The translations under genes and the position numbers were made by a program. 61,774 nt of DNA from Vogesella aquatica (GTDB taxonomy: Bacteria; Pseudomonadota; Gammaproteobacteria; Burkholderiales; Chromobacteriaceae), in assembly GCF_028548455.1 (NCBI RefSeq), contig NZ_JAQQLF010000027.1, forward strand, positions 1 to 61,774, read 5' to 3'. The notes beneath the pieces were generated by a model. The model was given only the letters and a program-made list of their open reading frames with translations, was not told the DNA's origin and searched no databases. Below, piece by piece: positions 28,808 to 39,371 of this stretch. Numbering within the stretch: position 1 is the stretch's first letter; every line of letters begins with the position of its first letter.

Positions 28808-29574
28808 GCGGCTTCCTGGTGGTGATTCCGGCGCGGCTGTCGTCCAGCCGCCTGCCGGAAAAGCCGCTGGCCGATATCGGCGGTAAACCGATGGTGGTAC
28901 GCGTGGCCGAGCGCGCCGCGCAGTCGGCTGCCAGCCGCGTGATCGTGGCCACCGACCACCCGCGCATAGTGGACGCCTGCCGCGCGCACGGCGTGGAGGT
29001 GGTACTGACCCGCGCCGATCACCCTAGCGGTACCGACCGCCTGGCCGAAGTGGCCAGCTTGCTGGCATTGCCAGACAATGCGGTGGTGGTCAACGTGCAG
29101 GGCGACGAGCCGCTGATTGACCCGGCGCTGATCGACGCCCTGGCCGCACAAATGCAGGATGGCGCGCTGCCCATGGCCACGCTGGCGCACGCCATCCATA
29201 GCGCAGAAGACATGTTCAACCCGAACGTGGTGAAGGTCGTGGTAAACAAGCAGGGGCGGGCACTGTATTTCAGCCGTGCCGCCATCCCGTTTGCCCGCGA
29301 CGCCTTCGCAGCCGACCGCAGCACCCTGCCGGCCGGCCTGCCGGTGTACCGCCACATCGGCATGTATGCCTACCGTGCCAGCCTGCTGCATACCTACAGC
29401 CAGCTGGCCCCCGCGCCGCTAGAGCAGTTCGAGGCGCTGGAACAGCTACGCATGCTGTGGCACGGTTTTGACATTGCGGTTGAATGTGTGGCCGACGCGC
29501 CGCCAGCCGGCGTGGATACGCCGGAAGACCTGGCCCGCGTGCGAGCCATCGTTGCGGCCAACCTTTCCGAATAA
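28804..29574 (+). CDS. kdsB: 3-deoxy-manno-octulosonate cytidylyltransferase
   Basis: Activates Kdo with CTP for lipopolysaccharide core synthesis. 256 aa; nucleotide-binding start [35 protein letters not shown] near 97 and the [11 protein letters not shown] ending are all typical. Part of the exbB-exbD-lpxK-Trm112-kdsB-adk run. Confidence 0.96.
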   Translation: MSGFLVVIPARLSSSRLPEKPLADIGGKPMVVRVAERAAQSAASRVIVATDHPRIVDACRAHGVEVVLTRADHPSGTDRLAEVASLLALPDNAVVVNVQGDEPLIDPALIDALAAQMQDGALPMATLAHAIHSAEDMFNPNVVKVVVNKQGRALYFSRAAIPFARDAFAADRSTLPAGLPVYRHIGMYAYRASLLHTYSQLAPAPLEQFEALEQLRMLWHGFDIAVECVADAPPAGVDTPEDLARVRAIVAANLSE

Positions 29575-29599
29575 CACAACAAGTGAATGATGGGAGTAA

Positions 29600-30259
<660 letters not shown>

Positions 30260-30280
30260 TCCAGCGCGAATTGCCATAAG

Positions 30281-30306
30281 AAAAGGCGGGGAGCTCCCCG
30301 CCTTTT
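30281..30306. terminator. intrinsic terminator of adk (bidirectional)
   Basis: Thirteen-bp perfect palindrome AAAAGGCGGGGAG / CTCCCCGCCTTTT with a T tract on the plus side and an A tract on the other. It can also serve the convergent HD-GYP gene. Confidence 0.93.
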
Positions 30307-30324
30307 TTCATGCCTGTCGCCCGC

Positions 30325-31926
30325 TTAGCTGTTTTCCAGCGGGCCCAGTAACGGTGCCGGCAGGCGCTTTTCCTTAACCAGCTGCAGTAGTGCGTTGACC
30401 ACATGCGGGTCGAACTGGGTACTGGTGCGGTCAGCGATGTAGTCCAGTACCTCGTGCAGCGGCCATGGCTCCTTGTACGGGCGCTTGTGCAGCAGGGCAT
30501 CGAATACATCCACCACCGCCACGATACGCGCCGATAGCGGAATATCCTGTCCTTTGAGCTGGTGCGGGTAGCCGCTGCCGTCAAAGTACTCGTGATGCCC
30601 ACCGGCAATATCGGCCCCCATGGACAGGTAGCTCACGCCTTCCACCATGGTACTGGCCTTGCGCAGGATATTGGCACCAATGGTGGCGTGCTGCTCCATG
30701 ATACGGCGCTCTTCCGGGTCCAGCCGGCCGGGCTTGAACAGGATATGGTCGGGTGTGCCAACCTTGCCTACATCGTGCAGGATGCTGGCCATGCCTATCA
30801 TGTCCATGAAGCGTGGGGTGAGGTCTTTCTCGTACACACCCATGCGCAGTAGCTCGGTGGCGATGGCGTCACTGAGCAGCTGCACCCGCAATACGTGCTC
30901 GCCGGTATCGGTATCGCGGAATTCTGCCAGATCGGCCAGCGCCACCACCGTGGCTTCCTGCGAGCTGATCAGCTGCGAGTACAGGTACAGATTGTCATAG
31001 GCAGACGAAATGCGCTGGCAGTACACCTCCAGCAGGCTGCGTTCCACGTCTTCCAGCGGCCATGGCGGCGAGAAGTGCACCACAAATTCACGCCCGTTCT
31101 GCGACGAGATATACAGGATGTCCAGCGGGTGGCGGTACACATTGCTCTTGTTGGCCAGGGCTTCTTTTATGGCGGTGTGCAGCTCGGGGAACTGCAGGGC
31201 AATGGCGCTATCGTTCTTGTTCAACAGCGATTCGAATGCGCCGGTGGCGGCCAGCACTTCCAGCTCCGGCCGGCCTCCGTGATGGGTGTTTTCCATGCAC
31301 AGCACGCCATCGGTGCCCACATCCAGAATGGCACTGATCTGTTTGAGTACCCCGGAAGCAAACTCTTTGAGTGAACGTAGCCGGTACAAGTCGCTGGCCC
31401 CCTCCAGTATTTTGGACAGGCCCTGGCGGTTTTTTTCGATGGCGACCAGGTTTTCATAGGCACGCAGCGAGGCGATGACGGTGGTAAACAGCTTTTGTAC
31501 CGTCAGCTCGGTTTTGGTTTTGTAGTCGTTGATATCGTAATTGAGGATGACTTCCTGCTCGGGTGCCTGGCCTGGCTGGCCGGTGCGCAATACGATACGT
31601 GATACGGTATTGCCCAGCTCGTTGCGGATGCGCTCGACCAGGCGCAGGCCGGCATCGTCTGTTTCCATCACCACATCCAGCAGGATCAGGGCAATGTCGG
31701 GCTGCTGTTGCAGAATACGGTAGCCTTCTGCTGCGCTGTAGGCACTCAGTAGTGCCAGCGGGCGTTCTTTGTAGCGCAGGTCCTTGATGGCTAGCCGGGT
31801 GGCGCTATGTACGTCTTTTTCATCATCGATGATCAGTACATTCCACGGCCGGCGCAGCGGGGTGTCCGGTTGCGGGGTGTCCTGGTCGTCCAGCAGCCAG
31901 TCGTTGTTGTCGGTGAGCTCGCTCAT
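30325..31926 (-). CDS. response regulator with DUF3369 and HD-GYP cyclic-di-GMP phosphodiesterase domain
   Basis: 533 aa. REC domain at about 28-150 with acidic pocket D34-D35 and phospho-acceptor D84 (LILLDVVM). A DUF3369 sensory-type middle region follows, then an HD-GYP domain with HDVGK near 380 and HHEYFDGSGYP near 442, so all hallmark residues for hydrolysing c-di-GMP are present. It follows the histidine kinase gene by nine bases on the same strand, which makes the kinase its likely phosphodonor. Confidence 0.9.
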   Translation of the reverse strand: MSELTDNNDWLLDDQDTPQPDTPLRRPWNVLIIDDEKDVHSATRLAIKDLRYKERPLALLSAYSAAEGYRILQQQPDIALILLDVVMETDDAGLRLVERIRNELGNTVSRIVLRTGQPGQAPEQEVILNYDINDYKTKTELTVQKLFTTVIASLRAYENLVAIEKNRQGLSKILEGASDLYRLRSLKEFASGVLKQISAILDVGTDGVLCMENTHHGGRPELEVLAATGAFESLLNKNDSAIALQFPELHTAIKEALANKSNVYRHPLDILYISSQNGREFVVHFSPPWPLEDVERSLLEVYCQRISSAYDNLYLYSQLISSQEATVVALADLAEFRDTDTGEHVLRVQLLSDAIATELLRMGVYEKDLTPRFMDMIGMASILHDVGKVGTPDHILFKPGRLDPEERRIMEQHATIGANILRKASTMVEGVSYLSMGADIAGGHHEYFDGSGYPHQLKGQDIPLSARIVAVVDVFDALLHKRPYKEPWPLHEVLDYIADRTSTQFDPHVVNALLQLVKEKRLPAPLLGPLENS

Positions 31927-31935
31927 ACTGGTTCC

Positions 31936-33465
31936 TTACGCTTGTTGTTCTGGTGCCACGCAGGGCAGGGTCAATGTAAAGCGGGTCCCCTCACCCACCA
32001 TGCTATCCACATTGATATTGCCCCCCAGGCGTTTGAAAACGATGTTGAATACGATGTGTAGCCCCAAGCCACTGCCGCCATTGCCACGCTTGGTGGTAAA
32101 GAAAGGCTCGAAAATACGCTCCAGGTTGGCCTTGGGTATCCCGTTCCCATCGTCGCTGACGACAAGCCGTACTTTTTGCGATGAGATGGCGTCGGCCTTT
32201 ATCAGAATAGTGCCTTCTTGCTCTTCATCATAGGCATGCAATAGCGCATTCATCACCAGGTTTGTCACCACCTGGGACAGTGCACCGGGATAGCTGTCCA
32301 TGTCCAGCCCTGCCGGGCAGTCGATTTCTACCTGTGTATGCGTGCGGCGCAATTTGGGTCGCAGGCTGGTAATGACCTCGTGCAGATATTCGTTCATATC
32401 GAAGGTGCGGCGCGCCTCGCTGGTCTGGTCTACTGCCACTTGTTTGAAGCTGTGAATCAGGTTGGCCGCACGCTCGGCATTGCTCAGGATCAGCGCCGAC
32501 GATTCTTCGGCGGTGTGCAGATAGTCCTGCAGCTCGCTTTTCCTGATTTGCCCGCTGGAAAACTGGCTGACAATTTGCTGGGTGGAGAGCGACAAATGCG
32601 ATGCTGCCGTCAGGGTAATGCCTACCGGCGTGTTGATTTCATGTGCCACTCCGGCTACCAGCCCGCCAAGCGAGGCCAGTTTTTCGGTGCGGATCAGCGT
32701 GTCCTGGGTTTCTACCAGTTGCTGGTAGGCGCCTTCGGCGCGTTCCTTTTCTTCCAGGGCATAGGATTCGGCATCGCGGCGGCGCTCCAGCTCCTTGCTC
32801 ACTTTCTGGGTAATGGCGTTGACGCCATGCACCAGCTCGGAAAATTCGGAAAACTGTGCCTCGGGCAGCAGGATGCTTTCATTGCTTTCCAGTTGTGATG
32901 CCCGCAGCAGCGCGACGTGCAGTTCTTTGATGGGCGAGAATACGTAGCTGCGTAGCAGCAGAACCAGAATGATGGACAGGCTTACCGCCACCAGTAGTGC
33001 TTGCATGCCCTGGCGCAGCAGCTCGCTTTCCAGGCGGTTATTGATCCGCGCGCGTGACAGGTAAACCGTGATCGAGCCCAGGTTGTCGCGCTGCTGGTAG
33101 AGCACGGGTAAGACCAAGGTTTCGTCGCTCTTGATCTGCTCGTCTTTTTTCAGGTTCACCACGCGGCCATCGGGCAGATTCTGGCGGCCCAGGTAGAGGC
33201 CGGCGTCCCCCTCGACGCGCATGCCCAATACGGCCATGGACTCCAGCTCCGCATCCAGTGTGAGGCGGATGAACTCGTCATCCAGCTGCCAGACACCATG
33301 TGGCAGCGACAGGGCGAGCCGCTGCTTCAGGCCGTCTTTCAGTGCCAGATAGTCTTGCTCCTCTTGTGCCTGCGTACTGCGATAGGAGACCAGGCCGGTT
33401 GCACCCAGCACCAGTAGCAGGGCAAACAGGATCCAGATCAGCAGTCTTGCCTTGATGCTATGCAT
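31936..33465 (-). CDS. membrane sensor histidine kinase
   Basis: 509 aa. Membrane helices at about 8-28 and 155-176 enclose a periplasmic sensor domain; a HAMP-like linker follows. The phospho-acceptor is H275 in the H-box VAGVAHEINTPVG, and the ATPase domain has NLVMNALLHA, DDGNGIP and GGSGLGLHIV. The short ATG leader lies after about 200 bp of upstream sequence shared with htpG. Pairs with the HD-GYP regulator, so the system probably lowers c-di-GMP in response to an envelope signal that is unknown. Confidence 0.9.
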   Translation of the reverse strand: MHSIKARLLIWILFALLLVLGATGLVSYRSTQAQEEQDYLALKDGLKQRLALSLPHGVWQLDDEFIRLTLDAELESMAVLGMRVEGDAGLYLGRQNLPDGRVVNLKKDEQIKSDETLVLPVLYQQRDNLGSITVYLSRARINNRLESELLRQGMQALLVAVSLSIILVLLLRSYVFSPIKELHVALLRASQLESNESILLPEAQFSEFSELVHGVNAITQKVSKELERRRDAESYALEEKERAEGAYQQLVETQDTLIRTEKLASLGGLVAGVAHEINTPVGITLTAASHLSLSTQQIVSQFSSGQIRKSELQDYLHTAEESSALILSNAERAANLIHSFKQVAVDQTSEARRTFDMNEYLHEVITSLRPKLRRTHTQVEIDCPAGLDMDSYPGALSQVVTNLVMNALLHAYDEEQEGTILIKADAISSQKVRLVVSDDGNGIPKANLERIFEPFFTTKRGNGGSGLGLHIVFNIVFKRLGGNINVDSMVGEGTRFTLTLPCVAPEQQA

Positions 33466-33600
33466 GGCAGCTTTCCATTCATCAGTGGGCTACTTCATAT
33501 TACGCTACGCTTTTATAGCTTTATGCGGAATCCTGCGAGGCAGGCCAAGTGTTCTTGCTAACGTGTCCAAAATGCTGCAATGGCATGACGGCCAGCATGG

Positions 33601-33629
33601 TATTGAAATTGCCGCTGACGGCCTTATTT
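33601..33629 (+). promoter_or_regulatory. possible RpoH (sigma-32) promoter of htpG
   Basis: TATTGAAA (33601-33608), a 13-bp spacer and CCTTATTT (33622-33629) resemble the sigma-32 consensus CTTGAAA-N13/14-CCCATNT. It lies 36 bp before the htpG ATG, a heat-shock gene, which makes it plausible but unproven. Confidence 0.45.
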
Positions 33630-33664
33630 AGAGTTTACCGTTGTTAACCTCACAGATAGACACT

Positions 33665-35569
33665 ATGAGCGCACAGAAAGAAACCCTGGGTTTTCAGACC
33701 GAAGTCAAACAGCTTTTGAAGCTGATGATCCACTCCCTGTATTCCAACAAGGAGATCTTCCTGCGTGAGCTGGTTTCCAATGCCAGCGATGCGGCCGACA
33801 AGCTGCGTTTCGAAGGCCTGAACAATGCGGCCTTGTTCGAGAGCGATCCTGATCTGAAAATCCGCATCGCGGTAGATAGCGATGCCAAGACCATCACCAT
33901 TGCCGATAACGGCATCGGCATGAGCCGTGACGAAGTGATCGCCAACATCGGTACCATCGCCAAGTCGGGTACCAAGGCCTTCTTCGAGCAGCTATCTGGC
34001 GACGCCAAAAAAGACGCCAACCTGATCGGCCAGTTCGGCGTGGGCTTCTACTCTGCCTTTATCGTAGCCGACAAGGTCACGCTCACTACCCGCCGTGCCG
34101 GCGCTGCGGCCAGTGAAGGCGTGCGCTGGGAGTCGGCAGGTGAGGGCGACTTCACGCTGGAGCAGGTAGAAAAAGCCGGCCGCGGTACCGAAGTCGTGCT
34201 GCACCTGAAAGAGGGCAACGAGGAGTTCCTCAACGACTGGTCGCTCAAGCGCATCGTACGGACTTACTCCGACCACATCTCTATCCCCATCGAGATGAAA
34301 AAGGGCAACAGCTACGGCGAAAACGGCGAAGTCATCGTCAGCGATGACTTTGAAACCGTCAACGAAGCCTCTGCACTGTGGGCCCGCAGCAAGAACGACA
34401 TTACCGAAGAGCAGTACAAAGAGTTTTACAAGCACGTTGCCCACGACTTCACCGACCCGCTGGCCTGGAGCCACGCCCGTGTCGAAGGCCGTCAGGAATA
34501 CACCGAGCTGCTGTACATCCCGTCGCGCGCGCCGTTCGACATGTGGGACCGCGACCGCAAGCAGGGCGTGAAACTGTACGTGCGCCGCGTGTTCATCATG
34601 GAAGACAGCAACAAGCTGATGCCGCAGTACCTGCGCTTCGTGCGTGGCGTCATCGACAGCAACGACCTGCCGCTGAACGTATCGCGTGAGATCCTGCAGG
34701 AATCCAAAGATATCGATGCCATCCGCGCCGGTTGCGTGAAGAAAGTGCTGGGCCTGCTGGATGATCTGGCGGCCAACCAGCCGGAAAAATACGCCGACTT
34801 CTGGAAAGAGTTTGGCCAGGTGCTGAAAGAAGGCGTGGGTGAAGACTTTGGCAACAAAGACCGCATCGCCAAGCTGCTGCGCTTTGTCTCCACCGCGAGC
34901 GAAGACGACGTACCTGCCGTATCGCTGGCTGACTACCTGGGCCGCATGAAAGAAGGTCAGGACAAGATCTACTACATTACCGCCGACACCCTGTCCGCTG
35001 CGCGCAACAGCCCGCACCTGGAAGTGTTCAAGAAGAAGGGTGTGGAAGTACTGCTACTGACTGACCGCGTGGACGAGTGGGTCACCGGCTCGCTCTCCGA
35101 GTTCGACGGCAAGAAGCTGCAGTCGGTGGCCAAAGGCGCGCTGGACCTGGGCGCGCTGGAAGACGAAGCCGACAAGGAAGCGCAGAAGCAGGTAGAAGCA
35201 GCCGCCAAACCGGTGGTAGAGCTGGTACAAAAAGCCTTGGGCCAGCGCGTGAAGGACGTACGTGCTACTGCCCGCCTGACCGACAGCCCGGCCTGCCTGG
35301 TGGTAGGCGAGCAGGACATGAGCGCCCACCTGGAACGCATGCTGAAAGCCGCCGGCCAGCCGGTGCCGGAAGGTGCCAAGCCGACGCTGGAAATCAATCC
35401 CGAGCACGTGCTGGTCAAACGTCTGGCTAGCGAGGCTGACGATGGCCGCCGCGAAGACCTGGCCAATGTGCTGTACGACCAGGCGCTACTGGCCGAAGGC
35501 GGCAAGCTGGAAGACCCGGCTGCATTCGTGAAGCGCATCAACAAGCTGATGCTGGAGCTGTCTGCCTGA
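33665..35569 (+). CDS. htpG: molecular chaperone HtpG (bacterial Hsp90)
   Basis: ATP-dependent chaperone, cytoplasmic. 634 aa. GHKL ATPase region with [28 protein letters not shown] and [11 protein letters not shown]; middle domain with [12 protein letters not shown]-terminal dimerisation region. I start at the ATG followed by [17 protein letters not shown]; the eight codons upstream are not conserved. Monocistronic, ended by a T-rich terminator. Confidence 0.96.
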   Translation: MSAQKETLGFQTEVKQLLKLMIHSLYSNKEIFLRELVSNASDAADKLRFEGLNNAALFESDPDLKIRIAVDSDAKTITIADNGIGMSRDEVIANIGTIAKSGTKAFFEQLSGDAKKDANLIGQFGVGFYSAFIVADKVTLTTRRAGAAASEGVRWESAGEGDFTLEQVEKAGRGTEVVLHLKEGNEEFLNDWSLKRIVRTYSDHISIPIEMKKGNSYGENGEVIVSDDFETVNEASALWARSKNDITEEQYKEFYKHVAHDFTDPLAWSHARVEGRQEYTELLYIPSRAPFDMWDRDRKQGVKLYVRRVFIMEDSNKLMPQYLRFVRGVIDSNDLPLNVSREILQESKDIDAIRAGCVKKVLGLLDDLAANQPEKYADFWKEFGQVLKEGVGEDFGNKDRIAKLLRFVSTASEDDVPAVSLADYLGRMKEGQDKIYYITADTLSAARNSPHLEVFKKKGVEVLLLTDRVDEWVTGSLSEFDGKKLQSVAKGALDLGALEDEADKEAQKQVEAAAKPVVELVQKALGQRVKDVRATARLTDSPACLVVGEQDMSAHLERMLKAAGQPVPEGAKPTLEINPEHVLVKRLASEADDGRREDLANVLYDQALLAEGGKLEDPAAFVKRINKLMLELSA

Positions 35570-35586
35570 GCGTAATAGTTGGCCGC

Positions 35587-35617
35587 AAGCCGCCCGGTTG
35601 GGCGGCTTTTTGTTTTT
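35587..35617 (+). terminator. intrinsic terminator of htpG
   Basis: Nine-bp stem AAGCCGCCC / GGGCGGCTT with loop GGTT and a long T-rich tail. A GTTGGCCGCA word (35578-35587) overlaps its 5' edge. Confidence 0.9.
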
Positions 35618-35723
35618 TGGCCAGGGCAGGAAGTGCACTGGCAAACCGTGCGCGGGCTTGATTTATCGATTTTATGGTAGTTTTCGTGGTCAAAGCCTGC
35701 CGTGCTTTGGTACTGTTACGGCC

Positions 35724-36317
35724 ATGAAGATTACCCGCCATCTCCCCAAAGACGAAATCAAGGCACTGCCGCCGTTTACCGGTTTAACGCTGTCTCAGAT
35801 CACCCTGGTGCAGGACGAGGCCGGCTTGCAGGCTGCCGTAGCCGCACTGCAGGCCCACGACGTGCTGGGTTTTGATACCGAGTCGCGGCCAACCTTTCAC
35901 AAGGGCCAGAAGCCTACCGGGCCGCATTTGGTGCAGCTGGCCAGTGCCGACCATGGCTGGCTGTTTCCGCTGGGCGAAGGCCCGATGCCGGCACCGCTGG
36001 CCGCGCTACTGTCGCGCCCGGGTCTGACGCTGGCAGGCTTTGACCTGAGCTCGGATCGTGCCCATCTGAAAAACCGCTTTGGCGTGACCGACCTGAACTT
36101 GCTGGACCTGGGCAATCTGTTCCAGTGCGAGGACAAGCGCCTGACCATTGGCGCGGTGCAGGCCGTGGCCCAGCTGTTTGGCCAGTATTTCCGCAAGTCG
36201 AAAAAGCAGTCCACGTCCAACTGGTCGCTGCGCGCGCTATCCGAGGCGCAGCAGCTGTATGCGGCCAACGATGCCTGGGTGGCCTGGCGTGTATGGCAGG
36301 CGCTACAGGGTACTTGA
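35724..36317 (+). CDS. 3'-5' exonuclease, DEDDy (RNase D/WRN-like)
   Basis: 197 aa. The first acidic motif is D51-x-E53 (GFDTESRP), the second is in GFDLSSDRAHL near 93, and the third is Y-x3-D in QLYAANDAWVAWRVW near 177-190. The conserved Trp in NWSLRALSEAQ is also family-typical. The HRDC domains of full RNase D are missing, so it is a stand-alone exonuclease whose substrate (DNA or RNA) is open. I use the ATG at 35724; upstream codons are unlike the family. Confidence 0.82.
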   Translation: MKITRHLPKDEIKALPPFTGLTLSQITLVQDEAGLQAAVAALQAHDVLGFDTESRPTFHKGQKPTGPHLVQLASADHGWLFPLGEGPMPAPLAALLSRPGLTLAGFDLSSDRAHLKNRFGVTDLNLLDLGNLFQCEDKRLTIGAVQAVAQLFGQYFRKSKKQSTSNWSLRALSEAQQLYAANDAWVAWRVWQALQGT

Positions 36318-36393
36318 CCTGCCGTGGTGCTGTGTTAGTCTGCCCGTCCCGCGCGTGGCGCGGGCTTGATCCCTGATTTTCCTGAGTATTTTC

Positions 36394-37788
36394 ATGCTGT
36401 TTGAGCAAGCTTGCGCCATTGTGGATCTGGAAACCACCGGTGGCCATATCACCCGTGACCGCGTCACCGAGGTGGGGGTCATCCTGGTGGATGGCGAACA
36501 CGTCGAGCGTTTCGACTTTCTGGTGAACCCCGGGCAGACCATTCCTGCTTTCATCGAACAGATGACCGGTATCAGCAACGACATGGTGGCCACCGCGCCG
36601 CCGTTTGCCGATATCGCCCCGGCACTGCTGGAAAAGCTGCAGGGCAGGCTGTTCATTGCGCATAACGTACGCTTTGACTACGGCTTTCTGAAGAACGAGT
36701 TCAAGCGGGTGGGGCTGAGCTTTCGCAGCGACGTGCTGTGCACCGTCAAGCTGTCGCGCCGCCTCTACCCGCAGCACTACAAGCACAACCTGGACAGCAT
36801 CATCGCCCGCCACGGCATTGTGCTGGCCGAGCGGCACCGTGCGTTGGCCGACGCCGAGGCGGTGTACCAGTTTCTACGCCAGACCACGGCCAGCCTGGGG
36901 CAGGGCGTGGTGGAAGACGCCGCGCGCGAGCTGATGGCGCTGCCGTCGGTGCCGCCGGGCCTGGACCCTGAAGTAGTGGACAATCTGCCTGATGTGCCGG
37001 GTGTCTACCTGTTTTTTGACGAGAAACGCCTGCCGCTGTACGTGGGCAAGAGCGTCAACCTGCGCACGCGCGTGTTGTCGCACTTCAGTGGTGACCATCG
37101 CCAGCACAAGGAAATGCGCATCAGCCAGGAAATCTGCCACGTGGAGTGGGTAGAAACCATTGGCGAATTCGGCGCACTGCTGCTGGAGTTGCAGCTGATC
37201 AAAGACAAAAAGCCGCTGCACAACCAGCGTGGCCGGCTGGAGCAAGAGCTGTGCACCTTGCAGTTGGCCGAGGGGGCGGATGGTTTTCTGTTGCCGCGCA
37301 TCGTGTACGCACGCGATGTGGACTTTTCCCGTCTGGATGCCATTTACGGTTTGTTCCGCACCCAGAAAGAGGCCAAGAAGGCACTAGGCGAGCTGTGCGA
37401 AGCCAACGGCCTGTGCCAGACCTGCTTGCAGCTGGAAAAGCGTGGCGCGCGCAAGGGCGCCTGCTTTGCCTACCAGATCGGCCGCTGCAAAGGCGCGTGT
37501 ATCGGGCGCGAGGATGCGGCCGACCACAATATCCGTCTGCTGCATGCGCTGGGTAAGGTCAAACTGAAAAGCTGGCCTTACGCGGGCATGATTGCAGTGC
37601 GCGAAACCGACCCGGTGAGCGGCGAGTGGGAGGAGCATCTGTTCGAGCGCTGGTGTTACCTGGGCAGCCGTCGTAGCGAGCAGGCCGCTCCGCAGGGGGC
37701 GCCACGCTTTGATGTGGATACCTACAAGCTGCTGGCCGCGCTCATCAAAAAGCCCATGGACAACACCGAGCTGCGCGAGCTGGCTTGA
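36394..37788 (+). CDS. DnaQ-like exonuclease fused to a GIY-YIG (Cho/UvrC-type) nuclease
   Basis: 464 aa, two nuclease modules. Residues 1 to about 170 form a DEDDh exonuclease like the DNA polymerase III epsilon subunit (D11-x-E13 in VDLETTGG, HNVRFDYGFL, HRALADAEAV). From about 195 a GIY-YIG domain follows (LPDVPGVYLFFDEK, LPLYVGKSVNLRTRV), then a Cys-bearing region resembling Cho/UvrC (CQTCLQLEKRGARKGACF, GRCKGACIG). Probably a DNA-repair incision enzyme with its own trimming activity. Such fusions are known in proteobacteria. Ends before a bidirectional terminator. Confidence 0.88.
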   Translation: MLFEQACAIVDLETTGGHITRDRVTEVGVILVDGEHVERFDFLVNPGQTIPAFIEQMTGISNDMVATAPPFADIAPALLEKLQGRLFIAHNVRFDYGFLKNEFKRVGLSFRSDVLCTVKLSRRLYPQHYKHNLDSIIARHGIVLAERHRALADAEAVYQFLRQTTASLGQGVVEDAARELMALPSVPPGLDPEVVDNLPDVPGVYLFFDEKRLPLYVGKSVNLRTRVLSHFSGDHRQHKEMRISQEICHVEWVETIGEFGALLLELQLIKDKKPLHNQRGRLEQELCTLQLAEGADGFLLPRIVYARDVDFSRLDAIYGLFRTQKEAKKALGELCEANGLCQTCLQLEKRGARKGACFAYQIGRCKGACIGREDAADHNIRLLHALGKVKLKSWPYAGMIAVRETDPVSGEWEEHLFERWCYLGSRRSEQAAPQGAPRFDVDTYKLLAALIKKPMDNTELRELA

Positions 37789-37808
37789 GCTGGCGGCTAG
37801 TACCAAGC

Positions 37809-37834
37809 AAAACGCCACCGTAAGGTGGCGTTTT
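37809..37834. terminator. bidirectional terminator between the exonuclease fusion gene and motC
   Basis: Eleven-bp perfect stem AAAACGCCACC / GGTGGCGTTTT with loop GTAA, T tract on both strands. It separates two convergent genes. Confidence 0.92.
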
Positions 37835-37857
37835 TACATGCACCGGGGCGCTAGCCC

Positions 37858-38607
37858 TTAGTCGTTGATGCTGGCCAGGCTGCGCAGGCGGGCTTCGATC
37901 AGGCGCGGGTTTTCGCCGTTGGCAATAGCCACGACGCCTTCCATCACCAGCTCTTTGGCGGTGCTTTCCAGGCGGATAAGGTGCTTGAGTTTGGTGGCCA
38001 TCGGCAGGAACAGCAGGTTGGCTACACCTACGCCGTACACGGTGGCGACAAAGGCCACGGCAATACCACCGCCCAGCTTGGAGGGGTCGGACAGGTTTTC
38101 CATCACGTGGATCAGGCCCAGTACCGCGCCCAGAATACCCATGGTAGGGGAGTAGCCGCCCGCAGATTCCCAGATCTTGGCGGCCTGCTTGCGGCCATGT
38201 TCGTGGCTGTCGATGTCGGTTTCCAGCACTTCGCGTATGCTTTGCGGCTCGCCACCATCTACCAGCATCTGCAGGGCCTTCTTGTTGAACGGGTCTTTCT
38301 GGCCATTCAGGAAGCTTTCCAGTGCCAGCAGGCCACCGCGGCGGCTGGTCTGGCTCCAGTTCACGATTTCGCGGATCTGCTTGTCGTACTCGAACGGTGG
38401 CGGGCTGAATACCCAGCGCACCATGCGCAGGCCGGTAACAAACTGTTTGGGCGTGCTTTGCAGCATCACGGCACTGGCGGTACCGCCGATCACGATAAGA
38501 AATGCCGTGAGCTGCAGCAGGGAGCCAAGGTGGCCGCCTTCGAGCGCCTGGCCTGCCAGGATGGCGGTGAGCCCACCCAGTACGGCAACAATACTGATCT
38601 TGTCCAA
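37858..38607 (-). CDS. motC: flagellar motor stator protein, MotC (MotA/PomA family)
   Basis: Proton- or sodium-channel stator subunit in the inner membrane. 249 aa with four membrane helices (about 5-25, 30-50, 145-165, 180-205). AGGYSPTMGILGAVLGLIHVMENL and AFVATVYGVGVANLLFLP are diagnostic for the family. It is the last gene of the flhB-to-fliA operon, 20 bp after fliA. The partner motD is not adjacent; the next gene is convergent. Confidence 0.88.
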   Translation of the reverse strand: MDKISIVAVLGGLTAILAGQALEGGHLGSLLQLTAFLIVIGGTASAVMLQSTPKQFVTGLRMVRWVFSPPPFEYDKQIREIVNWSQTSRRGGLLALESFLNGQKDPFNKKALQMLVDGGEPQSIREVLETDIDSHEHGRKQAAKIWESAGGYSPTMGILGAVLGLIHVMENLSDPSKLGGGIAVAFVATVYGVGVANLLFLPMATKLKHLIRLESTAKELVMEGVVAIANGENPRLIEARLRSLASIND

Positions 38608-38626
38608 GATTGGCTTTCGTTAAGGT

Positions 38627-39370
38627 TCAGGTCCACTCGCGCAGGCGGCTGCGCAGGCGGGTGACGGCCTGGCTGTGCAGCTGGCACACACGGGATTCGG
38701 AAACACCCAGCACGGCACCGATTTCTTTCAGGTTCAGCTCCTGCTCGTAATACAGGCTCATCACCAGCTGGTCACGCTCCGGCAGCAGCTTGATGGCGTC
38801 GACCAGTGCGTTGCGGAAGGCGTCGTCACTGAGCACGGCCGACGGTTCTATACCGTTTTCGTCGGCAATATTGTCGATGCTGTGCGTGGCGTTACCCTCG
38901 TCGTCCTGGAAGTCTTCAAAGTGCACTACCCCGATGCCACGACACTCGCCCAGCATGGATTGGTACTCGTCCAGCGGCAGCTGCATGTGCCCGGCAATTT
39001 CGCTTTCGATGGGCGCGCGCCCCAGCTGTTGCTCCAGTTTGTGGATGGCGTCTTCGATCTGGCGGCTGTTGCGGCGTGTCTGGCGCGGCATCCAGTCTTC
39101 GCGGCGCAGCTCGTCCAGCATGGCACCACGGATACGCTGGCTGGCAAAGGTTTCAAACTGCACGCCCTGTGCCGGGTCGAACTGTTTTGCCGCCTCCATC
39201 AGGCCGATCACGCCGACCTGGATCAGGTCGTTGATATCCACGCTGGCCGGCAGGCGGGCTACCAGCATGCTGGCCAGTTTTTTTACCAGCGGCGTGTATT
39301 GTTCGATCTGTATGGCCGGGCGATTATCCGCCACCTGGGCGTAGGCCCGCATTTTATGGTGAGCTGCCAT
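38627..39370 (-). CDS. fliA: flagellar sigma factor sigma-28
   Basis: Directs RNA polymerase to late flagellar and chemotaxis genes. 247 aa with region 2 (VDINDLIQVGVIGLMEAAKQFD, FETFASQRIRGAMLDELR), region 3 and region 4 (LKEIGAVLGVSESRVCQLHSQA). Starts one base after the flhG stop codon in this orientation, so translation may be coupled. Confidence 0.96.
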   Translation of the reverse strand: MAAHHKMRAYAQVADNRPAIQIEQYTPLVKKLASMLVARLPASVDINDLIQVGVIGLMEAAKQFDPAQGVQFETFASQRIRGAMLDELRREDWMPRQTRRNSRQIEDAIHKLEQQLGRAPIESEIAGHMQLPLDEYQSMLGECRGIGVVHFEDFQDDEGNATHSIDNIADENGIEPSAVLSDDAFRNALVDAIKLLPERDQLVMSLYYEQELNLKEIGAVLGVSESRVCQLHSQAVTRLRSRLREWT

Positions 39371-39371
39371 G

